The notes beneath the pieces are model-generated. The model was given only the letters and a program-made list of their open reading frames with translations, made no database searches and was not told the DNA's origin. From Anolis sagrei (lineage: Eukaryota; Chordata; Lepidosauria; Squamata; Anolidae), in the NCBI RefSeq assembly GCF_037176765.1, contig NC_090024.1:164840778-164904777 (forward strand): 64,000 nt of DNA, in the 5' to 3' direction. The translations under genes and the position numbers were made by a program. Positions 24,448 through 52,385 of the stretch are shown piece after piece (the first letter of the stretch is position 1; the number at the start of each line of letters is the position of its first letter).

Positions 24448-24976
24448 CAGTCGGCTCTTGGCATTTGTGGGTTTGACTTTTGAGGATTTGACTAGTTAGA
24501 TTTTATCTACCGTATATTCTGGTGTATAAGACTACTTTTTAACCCAAGAAAATCTTCTCAAAAGTCAGGGGTTGTCTTATACGTGGGAATCGTCTTATAC
24601 TCAGGACTAGTCTTATACACGGGAGCCGTCTTATAGAGTGGGTGCTGAAACTTCCAATCTGGATTGGACAATCTATGGTTGCTGCATATTGTGGGGGGGG
24701 GGGGGCGCTCAAAAAAGGCAGTGGCTGCGTCCCTGCTGTATGCAGCGACTGTATGAAAGCACTAAGGGCAATGCTGTACAAGTATGGTAGAAGAAAATCC
24801 ATTTATCAGGATTCGTGGACTTAATGCAATCTCGATGGTGAGGTAAAGGGGCGCCTCACCGGGAAGGTGTAAGTGAAGGGCGGAGCAAGCTGCAGGCGTC
24901 CGTGGCAAAAGAAAGAGAGAGAGTGGCTCTGGGCCCAGAAAAACACAACTCTTTTACCTGTCTGGCCTGCCCTTGT

Positions 24977-25095
24977 ATCCTATTATCATACCTCCTCCTC
25001 TGCCTCTCAGATCTCGCTCCTGAAGATGGCAGTGAAGTGGTGCAGGTGCGCATGTGTGAGATCTGAGAGGCAGAGGAGGAGGTACAGTAATAGGA
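24977..25095. repeat. Long inverted repeat (hairpin), ~38-bp arms
   Basis: The arm at 24,977-25,014 (including 'cctcctcctctgcctctcag') is the near-perfect reverse complement of 25,059-25,095 (including 'ctgagaggcagaggaggagg'). The loop is about 44 bases. Confidence 0.85.
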
Positions 25096-25183
25096 AATTA
25101 CCATATTGAAATCAAATCTGATGCTTTTAAAAAATTTATTTGGTGTGTATTGAAGAGGGGTAGTCTTATACAGCAAGTATATC

Positions 25184-26027
25184 CATCATCATCATCATCA
25201 TCATCATCATCTTTAATTATTTATTGATCGCCCTCCATCAAAGATGCTTCAGGCGATTTACAATGCAGAAATTATACAGAATAAAACACATACATACAAA
25301 TATTAAAATTAACATGGGTCAAATGCTCTAGTAAAAAGCCAGGTCTTAAGTGCTAGGATAAAATGCCCTAAGTCATGCATGGCTCTCAAATAGGGAGGCA
25401 AGGAATTCCATAAGGCAGGGGCAGAAACAGAGAAGGCCCTGCATCTGGTGCTCTCCAAGTGCACTTCCCTAGGACCCGGCATATAGAGCAAATCGGGTTG
25501 GGATGGTCGTGGCGACCTCCAATGATGGTAGAAGGAGAGACGGTCTCTAAGATACAATGGACCCTGGCCAAATAAAGTTTTAAAGGTCAGGACCAGCATC
25601 TTATACAAACCACGATACTCAATTGGGAGCCAGTTTAGATGCCGCAGCACTGATGTTATATGGCATTTCATGGGCGTTTTTGTGAGTAACCTGGCTGCAG
25701 CATTCTGGACAATACAGAGCTTTCGGGTCGTAGAAATAGGAAGGCCAACATACAAGGCATTACAATAGTCCAGCCTAGATGTGACCGCGGCATGGATGAC
25801 TGTTGCCAGAGCCTCATCCAACAGGTAAGGTGCCAGTTGCCTCACTTGTCGTAGATGGAAAAAGGCCTGTTTGCTGGCAGCAGCGACCTGAGCCTCCATC
25901 GTCAGCTGCGAATCCAAAACGACATCTAGGCTCTTAACGGTAGGCAATGGAGATAGAGCAGCGCCATCAAAGGTAGGTAATGGATGGGTCGGACCTATCG
26001 GGCGGCCATGCCACAGGATCTCAGTAT
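25184..26027 (-). mobile_element. L2-like LINE, 3' end with RT C-terminus
   Basis: The - strand frame (25,947 to 25,309, 212 codons) reads AAVTSRLDYCNALYVGLPIS, KLCIVQNAAARLLTKTP, HITSVLRHLNWLPIEYR and APALWNSLPPYLRAM, classic L2-clade motifs. The 3' tail is followed by an (ATC)n run at 25,185-25,210. It is 5' truncated at about 26,027. The frame is still open, so it is probably the youngest of the three nested layers. Confidence 0.88.
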
Positions 26028-26298
26028 TCCAAACTCTATATTTTAACTGGAAAAGTTGGGGGTCGTCTTATACGCCCAGTTGTCTTATATGCTGGAATAT
26101 ACGGTAAATGTTCCCTCTAGAAATCCCTAAGTCCTCCGTTGGGATTCTGTGGTCAATATCAGTTGAACATTGACCACAGAGTCATGCTGGAGGACCTAAA
26201 TTTTCTCTCAGGTTAAAAATGTGTCCTTTTGACTCATGGTTTTTCACTTTCATTGGGGTCCTGTGCCACTAAACCCAGAAAATGTGGAGGGCTGACTC

Positions 26299-26949
26299 TA
26301 AATAAAAAATAAAGGTATTTGTCTAAACTAGAATAGCCAGATTTAAATAAATGGGAGCTTGGTAATTTCACACTAAAAGAAGTTCAATTGACTCCATGGG
26401 TCTGCTGTTTGGACTGGCAACGGAATTTAGTCCATAGACTTGATGCTTGAGAAATGTATGGAGGAATTGTGGCATCTGTTGGCTAGGCTGGATGGATGTG
26501 ATGAGAGTTGTAGTCCAGGACACCTGAGGGGCTCTTGGTTTTTTTTTTTTGGTTTTTTTTTGAGGAAGGCTAAGCTCCAGGAATGCGGGAAGAAGGCCAG
26601 AGGAATCTAGATTTTTACAATGTGACTGTGTGGCCAAAGGGAACAGACATCAGACAAAGCCGAGAACCATGCATTTCCTGCCTTAATGAGCATCCTGTCC
26701 CCAGTTCCTTTCCTAACATTAGATTGAGATAAGTGCTTTTGACAGCCATTTTTCAGGAGAATCATGTGGCACCAAATGATCAGAACTAGCAGATTAACTC
26801 TCTAACTGGAACAGTCATGATACACACATCTTCTCCTGACACTTGGGTACTTACCATTCCCAGTTATCTATTGCACATGAAATCTTATAAAAGGGGAACA
26901 GTATTTAATCTGAAGCTCATACTGTAGACTAGAAACATTGTTTAATTTG
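26299..26949. other. Intergenic, no gene recognised
   Basis: No supported gene; a T-rich run at about 26,539-26,561. Confidence 0.4.
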
Positions 26950-26950
26950 G

Positions 26951-27056
26951 GTTATTGTAGGTTTTTCGGGCTGTATGGCCATGTTCTAGAAGCATTCTCT
27001 CCTGACATTTCACCTGCTTCTATGGCAGGCATCCTCAGAGGTTGTGAGGTCAATTT
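26951..27056. mobile_element. Penelope-like element terminus, single arm
   Basis: 'ctgtatggccatgttctaga', 'cattctctcctgacatttca' and 'ggcatcctcagaggttgtga' match the left arms at 19,919 and 53,815, without the second arm. Confidence 0.65.
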
Positions 27057-27145
27057 GCAGGACACAATAACCTCTGCTGGTAGTTGACCATAGAATCAGA
27101 TAGATGGAAGGACCTAAAGATTCATAAATCAATGTTCTCTCTAGG

Positions 27146-27354
27146 GATGCATCTATATTGCAGACTTAAATGTACTTTGAGACCATTTTATCTGCCATGA
27201 CTCAATGCTATGGAATTATGACAGGTGTAGTTCAAGACCCTTTGCTTTCTCTACCTCTGGTGCCTCACCAAACTACAAATCCCGATTCCATAGTATTGAG
27301 CCTTGGAAGTTGAGAGGGTGTCTGTATTCATTCTACAGTGTAGACACATCCTCC
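27146..27354. mobile_element. MITE, ~205-bp family
   Basis: Begins 'gcatctatattgcagact', interior 'gactcaatgctatggaatta', ends 'cattctacagtgtagacaca'. The inverted ends match the copy at 15,022. Confidence 0.7.
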
Positions 27355-27621
27355 AGCATGACTATTTCAAGCAGAGATTGCCCTGAATGAGCTAGAGGTT
27401 GCTAGGGAGAATATATTAACTAAATCTCCAGCAATAAAATCCATGAATCTGGAGGGCTGCCTATAATTCCAGGTTACTTAATACAGAGCCCAAGTTTAAT
27501 TGTATGATAATATATACTGAAACAAGGTAGAAGAGATTATGTTACTTTATTGCTTTCTAGTGCATCGCATGTTGAAGAATGAGAAAGGTATGGTTTAATT
27601 GAAATTCTATTAATATTGCTG

Positions 27622-27790
27622 TTTGTTGTGTGTTTTCAAGTCATGCCTAGGTTTTCTCAGCACAATTTGCTCAGGTTTTTTTTTTTACCTTTGCCTCCCT
27701 TTAAGTGAGTTTTCATGACTGAGCAGGGATGTCAACTTTGGTTTCCAGTCATAATTCAATGCTCAGACCATTAGATCAAGCTGAATCTTA
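27622..27790 (-). mobile_element. MIR-like SINE, reverse orientation (degraded)
   Basis: 'tgttgtgtgttttcaagtca' looks like the reverse of the SINE tail, followed by 'ggttttctcagcacaattt' and a reversed core. Diverged. Confidence 0.45.
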
Positions 27791-28002
27791 GCAAAGAGCA
27801 AGATAGGAGCTTAATTAAGTGATCAGAAAAGCGGGCACTTTTACAGCTGTTGAAAAAGTATACCCAGGAATTTTGCACTATCCATATTACAGGTGTGTTG
27901 TGTGTAGACCAATTAAAAAACAAAAGCTGTCACTTTGAATTTTCACTTGATTTTTATTGCTGTTCTTAAAGAGCCTCCTTACTATTGATTGTTGAAGGAA
28001 AT

Positions 28003-28321
28003 GCACAGTGCGTTAAATTGCTGACCTGCTAAACTTGTTGACCAGAAGGTCACAAGTTTGAATCCGGGGAGCGGCGTGAACTTGCGGTCAGCCCCAGCTT
28101 CTGCCAACCTAGCAGTTCAAAAATATGCAAATGTGAGAAGATCAATAGTTACCACTCTGGTGGGAAGGTAATGGTGCGCCATGCAATCATGTTGGCCACA
28201 GGACCTTGGAGGTGTGTATGGACAACGCCGGCTCTTCGGCTTAGAAATGGAGATGAGCACCAACCCCAGAGTCAGACAGACTGGACTAAATGTCAGGGGA
28301 AAACCTTTACCTTTATCTTAG
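28003..28321 (+). mobile_element. Sauria-type SINE, full-length long subtype
   Basis: The tRNA-like head with B box 'gtttgaatccgg', body 'agcttctgccaacctagcag', 'gccacaggaccttggaggtg' and 'caacgccggctcttcggctt', then tail 'ggactaaatgtcaggggaaa' and 'cctttacctt'. This differs in its body from the subtype at 17,961-18,231, so two SINE subtypes share the head. Confidence 0.88.
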
Positions 28322-28336
28322 CTTAAGCAAGAAGTA

Positions 28337-28455
28337 TCAATGCTGGGAGTTTTAGTTGGGTGAGGCCCCAGCACTCTTGGGCAAGTAAGGCAAAGGACCT
28401 TGTAAAGTGGAGTCAAACTAGATTAATTCTATGGTGTAGGTGCACCCTCCAAAAT
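28337..28455. mobile_element. MITE, half copy of the ~205-bp family
   Basis: 'gggagttttagttgggtgag' and 'gattaattctatggtgtagg' match one half of the family. Confidence 0.5.
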
Positions 28456-28473
28456 GCGAAAGAGGTTATAGAT

Positions 28474-28699
28474 CAGGCATGGGCAAACTTGGGCCCTCAG
28501 GTGTTTTGGACTTCAGCTCCCACAATTCCCAAGTGGCAGTTAAAATGGCGTGAAACTAGATTAATTCTATGGTGTAGCTGCACCCTCTAAGTTATGAAAG
28601 AGGTATGGGAAAATCTAGGCCATCCAGATCCTGAGGCTGTTAGGAATTGTGGGAGTTCAAGTCCAAAACACCTGGAGGGTCCAAGTTTGCCCATGCCTG
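28474..28699. mobile_element. hAT-type MITE with inserted duplicate of flanking MITE
   Basis: Ends CAGGCATGGGCAAACTTGGG and the inverse CCAAGTTTGCCCATGCCTG are inverted repeats. The interior at about 28,530-28,627 contains a second copy of the 'aaactagattaattctatgg' text found 138 bp upstream. Confidence 0.7.
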
Positions 28700-28821
28700 G
28701 TATACCATACAAATGTACATATCATGTCAATTTGTCTTAAAAGATCTTGCCTCCAATAGATGCTTTGGCCTTGTGGGCTGGCTGAGAACAATAGCCCTTT
28801 GAGATATTATCTGAGTTCTAT

Positions 28822-28967
28822 AACGACGCTCCTTGCAGTCATACTGGCCACATGACCTTGGAGGTGTCTATGGACAACGCCGACTCTTCACCTTAGAAAT
28901 TGAGATGAGCACCAAACCCCAGAGTCGGACACGACTGGACTTAATGTGAGGGGAAAACCTTTACTCA
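28822..28967 (+). mobile_element. Sauria-type SINE, 3' half
   Basis: 'ccacatgaccttggaggtgt' through 'ggacacgactggacttaatg' and 'ggggaaaacctttac': the long subtype, 5' truncated. Confidence 0.85.
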
Positions 28968-29107
28968 CAATTGTTGCTTCCAAGAATAAGAAATGTGCAT
29001 AATAAAATATTATATGCATATAAAAATTATGACAGATCAAATTATTTAGACCAAAAAGCCTGGAAGAAGAATGACATTTTCTTCATGATGTTGAAATTAT
29101 ACCAAGT

Positions 29108-29300
29108 AGGGGCCCTTCCACACAGCCCAGAAGATCAAGGCAGAAAATCCCACAATATCTGCTTTGAACTGGGTTATCTGAGTCCACACTTACATATTCT
29201 GGGATATAGGGTTATGTGGAAAGGCCCTCTGTCCACACTCAGATAATGTGGGATGTCCTGCCTTGATATTCTAGGATATAGGGCTTTGTGGAAGGGCCCA
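29108..29300. mobile_element. MITE with GGGCCCTTCCACA ends, beside the SERBP1 promoter
   Basis: The left terminus GGGCCCTTCCACACAGCCC and the right terminus GGGCTTTGTGGAAGGGCCC are inverted. The interior repeats 'gatattctgggatatagggt'-type text and 'cagataatgtggga'. It ends about 390 bp before the SERBP1 start codon. Related copies lie at 41,553 and 42,445. Confidence 0.75.
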
Positions 29301-29339
29301 AAGTTAATATTATCTGCGGGAGAAACGTCCTCTCTGCTT

Positions 29340-29691
29340 CCTGCCCAAAATAATAACAGCAAGCAGCAGCAGCGACCTCTTTTGTACCAGAAGCCCTCCC
29401 ATTGGAAGGTCGCCCTCCCATGCCTCTCCCTGCTTGTTTCCTTGGGGCCGCGGTGCCTGCTGGGAATTGTAGTCGGGAGCGGGAGTACCCTCCTGGCAAG
29501 GAGACTCGGCGTCGGCCAGGCCCGGCCTCTGCTTCCCGTGATGCCCCGCGCGGCGCGGCGGTTTCCCGGATGTGGCCGGGGCCGGAAGAGAAGCGCGACT
29601 TTCTCGGGGGGCCGGCCATCTTGTGCGGGCAGCGAGGGTGGGCCGGGGCCTGGGCAGCATCCGAGGAGGATCCCGCCGAGAGGGGCCCATC
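29340..29691 (+). promoter_or_regulatory. SERBP1: SERBP1 CpG-island promoter and 5' UTR
   Basis: Base composition changes sharply from AT-rich to CpG-dense, continuing through exon 1 to about 30,240. There is no TATA box. Visible motifs: a ZNF143/THAP11-like site GCCTGCTGGGAATTGTAGT (29,455-29,473), an ETS site CCGGAAG (29,582-29,588) and a YY1-like GGCCATCTTG (29,614-29,623). This set is usual for broadly expressed genes. Transcription probably starts near 29,550-29,640; the exact site cannot be read from sequence. Confidence 0.7.
29455..29473 (-). promoter_or_regulatory. Putative ZNF143/THAP11 site
   Basis: The - strand reads ACTACAATTCCCAGCAGGC, close to the known ACTACAATTCCCAGAATGC consensus, within the CpG island about 220 bp upstream of the SERBP1 ATG. 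Confidence 0.6.
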
Positions 29692-47119
<17,428 letters not shown>

Positions 47120-48503
47120 ACTGGATGCCCTAAGCCAACCCTGCCCCTTGTTGGGCCCTTCTTTTCAAGGCTTGCATGCTTAAGGATCCTAAAAACAACT
47201 TAAGAAATTTAAAAGGGGACTCTCATTCATACCATTCACACCTGAAGACTGAATTTTACCTGTTTTGAAAATGAACTTCTCTTGCTACACAGAAGCAACA
47301 ATATGGTAGTCAGTTTTGTATTTAGAAATGTAATGGTAGCAGGGATGTTTTCATAATTTTTTTTCCGGAAATTATGCATTCTTCATGGATACTTTTTTGT
47401 ATTGCTGCTTGAAAATATGCGTTTCCAAACTTGAAATATAGGTGTGAACAGTGTGTACCAGTTAAAGCTTTCACTTCATTTGTTTTTATTTTTTAAGTTA
47501 GGATTTTAGATGTGTTTTCCCTAAATTACAGACAATTTTAATTCCTGCACACTATTTTTTCTTTTAATACTGCTTAGCAGGTTATTTTCAGTCCACGGTC
47601 AGCTGGGATATGTACAAAAACTGTTAGTACTGTGTGGAATACTAACATCTGGAATATTTTGAGTTTTTAATACTTAAATTCAAACTTGGAAAAGTCCATT
47701 TTCTTCTATCTTTGGTAGTTTGTGTATTCGAAAATCTTTATACAAAATTGATATCAGATACTTGAAAAAATACTCAAAGCACATTGGTTTATACTCTCAA
47801 TACCTGCTTATGAATCTAGCAGCTCTGTTTGGATAATTGGTCTAAGTCGGGTTTTTTTTAAAAGATTGTGTTACGCCTCCCATATCCACCCTTTTAATCT
47901 TCCCCTCTTTTTCTTCCAAAAAAAAAAAAAAAGCTAGTTGTCTGTTGGTAAAACTTCATTTAACCTTGTTAATATTGTTGCTACCAAAAATATTCTGTAG
48001 ACTGGAGCAACTTTTTTTTCAAGACATGGGAGGTTGAGAAGAGAGTGACATCTTATGTCTTAATACAGTTGGTTTAAAGTACATTTGATATTTGTCTGGC
48101 AGTGCGGTATATATACATATAAATGCACTTACATTGCGTGCATTCCAACACTGTTGTAATATCCTGCAACCATGATCCTAAAGAAGAAACCAAAGGGCAC
48201 TGTGTACTGTTTGGGATGAGGAGGAGGAGGATCTGACTCATTCAAGGCAGATCCATCAAAGTCCATCAAAATGGGACAGCTGTGGTCTCCGTGGGACATA
48301 AACCAAAACCTCACCACTTAATTGAAATGTGGATTTTGCTGTGATGCTTCAGCTTCTGGTCTCTTCTGGATGACAAATGAATGTTTCGTTTTCAGAGGGT
48401 GATTGTAAAGCGTTCTCCTTTCCACTGTAGGATAGTTTAACTTAATCCTGTGAACAGGAATGTTACCACTTTCAAAACACAGAAGGACTTGGGAAGAGCA
48501 AAC

Positions 48504-48509
48504 AATAAA
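48504..48509 (+). terminator. Poly(A) signal AATAAA, proximal
   Basis: 'aacaataaaaaggac' inside the SERBP1 3' UTR, followed by a T/G-rich stretch 'tttttgtttgtttgc'. Confidence 0.45.
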
Positions 48510-49404
48510 AAGGACTACTTAGGGGATTTTTGTTTGTTTGCAACATTTGTTAGGAGGCTAGAACAGAAATATCCATGTATTTGAGGTGTTTACACATTGA
48601 GCAGCTTGTAGCATTTGTAGGTTTCTCAGTGGGGTATAAAACTAATGATGATACCCCCCTTTTTAAAGAGATGTACTGGGTGAACAAAAGTATTAGACAA
48701 CTGAACAGTAACTGCTTGTTTGCGGTGCTTACCTGGATCATATTGTCAGAATTATATCTAATGAACATTTGTTTACATAAGCAAAGGTTATTGTATTGGA
48801 TCGGACTCTTGAGGCATTAAGCTTTTCAGCATTGTAGTCAAGAGAAAAGAAGTAAATTTTAAGTGTATCATAGCTTTTGCCCTGGGGGTAGTTTAAAAGA
48901 TGCTAAGCACTCTTTTTCAAAGTTTCTTGGTGCTTAGCCTTGAGGTCTCAACTTTTAAAGGTAATTTCCATAGGGCAACAGGTACATATATTCTCAGTAA
49001 TACTTGGGTTCCTGCTCCTACACAACCAATGCCACAGGGATATGTTGGAAGAGAATTTGTTATCTGTACATAATATTTCACTTACAACAGCTGTGCAAAA
49101 TACTCCAGTTCCCAAAGGCATACTAAATAGGGTTTTTAAAAAATCGTTCTTTGTATCTTTTCCTTACATGTCCCTTTCCTAGCTAATAATGGCTGTTTCT
49201 CCCCAAAACTAGCCCTTTCATGAAAGCCAAGCATCCCATGCCAATTTGATACTTGACACATTTCCCATCATCTTACAGCATTTGTGTAACGTAGAAAAGT
49301 TTAGGGTGGCCATTTAAAGAGGGCCCACTTGTTGTTCTTTTCTTACCTGTGTACATTGTGTCAAGCTGTGAAAAAAACTCTCAAATCTTGGCGTGTGTTA
49401 ACAA

Positions 49405-49410
49405 AATAAA
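49405..49410 (+). terminator. Poly(A) signal AATAAA, likely main
   Basis: AATAAA followed within 30 bases by 'ggtttattttcatgctcttt', a U/GU-rich element. Preceding sequence 'ctgtgtacattgtgtc' resembles a UGUA upstream motif. Confidence 0.6.
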
Positions 49411-49427
49411 GGTTTATTTTCATGCTC

Positions 49428-50744
49428 TTTTATTTTAAAATGTCATTAAAAGTTGACATTATAAAAGTAAGTAAAGTCAGACATCTACTTTCTGGCTGAC
49501 AAGCTCCTTAAAAATCCTTTTCCAGAGTGGTCTTGCTTTGGTTTGATAGTGGTGGACATAATTTTGGCAAAATTTCTATTTGCATAGTTAGCGTTAAGCT
49601 ATTACATGAATCTGATTTTGTATCCCATTTTCTCTTGCTTATCCCTTTGTACCAGTGCATTCTAGGAGTGCAACTTCTCTTAGAATGGACCAATATTGAA
49701 CATGAATTGGTTGACTTAATGAAATGTCTTGAGCATGAAAGTTCATCTTGTGTCAACTAACCCATAGAGATGTTACCAAATGAGTAAAAGAAAACAGCAG
49801 AAATCCCTTCTTAGTTTACCACAAGGGTCAAAACTGTCTATTGTGCATATAGGTCATCTTTCTGTTGGATGAATACTGAATCTAGTGGTTGATTAAGTCT
49901 TACCCTTTGAGATTCACTTGCATATCATACCTGTTGACTTAATAAAAGCAGGACTGATTCTTTGGCTGTCTTAAAGGTTAGATATTTATTTTCCTTAAGA
50001 TGTTAGTATTATGTTGGCTAGTGTCCATTTACTGAATTGGGCACTTGCTGAAATGACTTAACAAGGCAACAACTAATCCACTGTGGTGCCTTATTGTAGC
50101 ATGCACAGATCATAATTCTATAGCTTTTCTTGTTTTAACAAACAAACACGTACTGTAATCTACAGATGATTTAAAAGTGGGCTGAAGAGAATTGCAGATG
50201 TACCTGTTTGGTATAGCGTTTTTCTTTTACCATAATCCAAGTAAGGCATTAAAAAGGGGTGAGGAAGCTCAGGACCAATCCTGGCCCTTTCATTGGGGGA
50301 TCCTAGATTTTTCAAACAAGGTACTCAAATGTTCTATTGGCAGCAAGAGCCTTTTGCCCCATCTAGTGAAATGCAGGAACTGATGAATTCTGGAATTGGC
50401 CTTCAAGATGACAGGCCTCACTCTGGCTTTCAAAAATCACTAGGGTGTGATGGTGACAATTTTGATGGCAAGAGAAAGGGAAGGCGGAGAACATTCTGAG
50501 AAAAGGTGGGTGTTCTACTTTGTTCTACTTTTCTCGCAAAGTCCTGTGTTTGCCAATGTTCTTTTTCCATCGGTTCAAGCTTACAGTTTCACTTGCTAAC
50601 CCTTGGATCTGAATTTTAGCAACAAGGTAAGGTAGTAAAGCAGCAAGTATTAAGGACTGCAGTTGACTTCAGGGCTGTTTTCACAAACAACCCCTCCCAG
50701 TGTGTGTCACAAATGATTTCAGTTGAAATGTATGTATCATAAAT
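49428..50744 (+). other. Intergenic or extended SERBP1 3' UTR
   Basis: A further AATAAA at 49,941-49,946 with a GU-rich downstream element could end a longer transcript. Apart from this I see no gene and no clear repeat. Confidence 0.4.
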
Positions 50745-50911
50745 TAGAGCTGATGTGGTCTATCCAATGCAGTTTTCTGAATCGGCGCCCCAAATAACCA
50801 AACCATATCTAAAGTTGACCAAAAACTGATTCGTAATCCCTTTGGTACTAATGTTGGAGAGTGGTCCCTGGTCAAGTAGTCCCTGACCAAAATAAGGTTG
50901 GAAACCACTGC
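50745..50911 (-). mobile_element. hAT-like element fragment
   Basis: The reverse of 34,842: 'gagctgatgtggtctatcca' through 'ctttggtactaatgttggag' to 'aaggttggaaaccactg'. Confidence 0.6.
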
Positions 50912-50993
50912 ATTGGAGTAATGATAGTGGAGTCTACCTGTTGGATTCCACAACATGGGATATGCTGTGATTTGGTGAGAAGAAAGATCAAAT

Positions 50994-51530
50994 GCTGTAT
51001 TTACTGGAGTATAAGGTGCCATCTAATATAATACGTCAATGGATTTGCCCTTGAATGTAGTGCGCCCAACAGTAGAGCTACAGCTTGTCAGTCAAGGCAG
51101 GCAGCATGAACGAGGTCATGTGGGAAGCCATGCCCCAAAGCTGGTAAACTCACCAGCTTTGTACGACTGGCTCATTCACAAGGCCTTCAGAACTCAGGGA
51201 AGTTTTGAAGGCTTCCTGAATGAGGCCAGTAGGGAACTGCATTGTACTGGGTAGGGGTGGGGGTGGAGAAGACCACCCAGGAGGCAGGATCCATGGCGAA
51301 GCAGCAGGAATGACTTGGTCCTCCTGAGGCTGCCGCCACCATCAGAACCCACTTCTGTCTCCCTGTCTGGCCTCTGGGGTTTCAGGCTCCTCTGGGCCTT
51401 TTCAAGCAGGTGGGTTCATGTGTGCGATTCTAACATGCCATCAAATCTAATATGCACCTCAATTTAGGCAATTTAATTTAGGCAAAAAAAAAAAGACTCC
51501 TAGGGATTTTGATCATGGATTTCAAATTAA
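50994..51530. mobile_element. DNA transposon-like block ('tgtatttactggagtata' type)
   Basis: 'ctgtatttactggagtataa' at the left and 'ctaatatgcacctcaattta' plus an A run at the right. Its GC-rich middle resembles no host gene. Confidence 0.45.
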
Positions 51531-52147
51531 TAATACATTTTTTTCTTACCAGTGTATTAAGTGGGGATCTATCCCAATTTTAATTACTGTCAAATGTGAA
51601 GACAGTCTCCAAGCCCACAACCATGCCTTCCTTGATAAATCTTCTCGATAACAACCAATTAGGATTAATGTCCTACTGCCTTCCACTCAGCCAAGAATGA
51701 TCTTTTTTATATCAGTTGTTTCATTGATTTTTTTTTCTTGTTCTGGAAGTTCAGACTTGATTTGTACTAGGACCCATTGATTTGGTCCATGGAATCTTAT
51801 CAAATTCTTTGGCACCACATTGCAAGTGAGTTGATTTGTCAGCATTCTTTTACAACCAAACCTACTCTTCGGCAAAGTTTTCTACCCTAACGAAAGCATA
51901 TTTCGCTTTTTGGAAAGAGGAAGTTAAAAAAAATTTTGAGTGCAGAAACGCACTGCATTTGGGGATTTGCAGGCTGAATCTAATTTTACTGCATTTGTTG
52001 CAATGGGGTGTTAACGCTTACAATGCAACATGATCAGTCCTTATGGGAGGAGCCAGCTGAGGAGGTTTGTAATGATTTAAAAGAACCTTTCATAGTAAAG
52101 GAACTAAATGCATATTTTAAAGCGTAGTTTCCTTAATTTGGATATTT
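51531..52147. other. Intergenic, no gene recognised
   Basis: No gene or clear repeat seen. Confidence 0.4.
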
Positions 52148-52164
52148 GTGTGTGTGTGTGTGCA

Positions 52165-52385
52165 CGTGCCTGTTGATTTATAGCAGCCCATGAATGCCAT
52201 AAAGTTTTCTTAAGTAAGGAATACTCAGGAGGTGGTTTTGCTAGTTACTTCCTCTGGAATGCAGCCTAAAGCACCTGGTATTAGCTGATGATTGCCCATC
52301 CAGATACTAACCAGGTATGATCTTAATTAACTTCTGATATAAAATGGGGTCTGTTGCCTATAAAGTTGGAAGAGGCCACATCCTG
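52165..52385 (-). mobile_element. 5S rRNA-derived SINE, diverged
   Basis: 'gattgcccatccagatacta' and 'accaggtatgatcttaatta' match the 5S-like block at 16,777-16,962, preceded by 'cctctggaatgcagcctaaa'. A (TG)n run precedes it at 52,147-52,163. Confidence 0.6.

Larger units (their letters stand above)
24510..26104. mobile_element. Second DNA transposon nested in the Tigger-like element
   Basis: The left end CCGTATATTCTGGTGTATAA and the inverted right end CCGTATATTCCAGCATATAA are flanked by TA at 24,508-24,509 and 26,105-26,106, so a Tc1/mariner-type target is likely. Repeated 'gtcttatac' motifs fill both ends. It contains the hairpin at 24,977-25,095 and is split by an L2-like LINE. Confidence 0.65.
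24448..26298. mobile_element. Outer pogo/Tigger-like element of a three-layer nest
   Basis: The left end CAGTCGGCTCTTGGCATTTG and the right end, whose complement reads GAGTCAGCCCTCCACATTTT, are inverted repeats of the Tigger type, each bounded by TA (24,446-24,447 and 26,299-26,300). The element's own sequence is only about 255 bp; the rest is inserted DNA. Confidence 0.65.
47120..49427 (+). other. SERBP1: SERBP1 3' UTR
   Basis: AT-rich and free of recognised interspersed repeats over 2.3 kb, unlike all flanking DNA, which fits purifying selection on a long 3' UTR. It contains a 15-base A run near 47,919. Confidence 0.75.

Noticed and set aside
25309-25947. 212-codon - strand frame as a host gene
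   Set aside because: It is the L2-like LINE RT end nested in a transposon.
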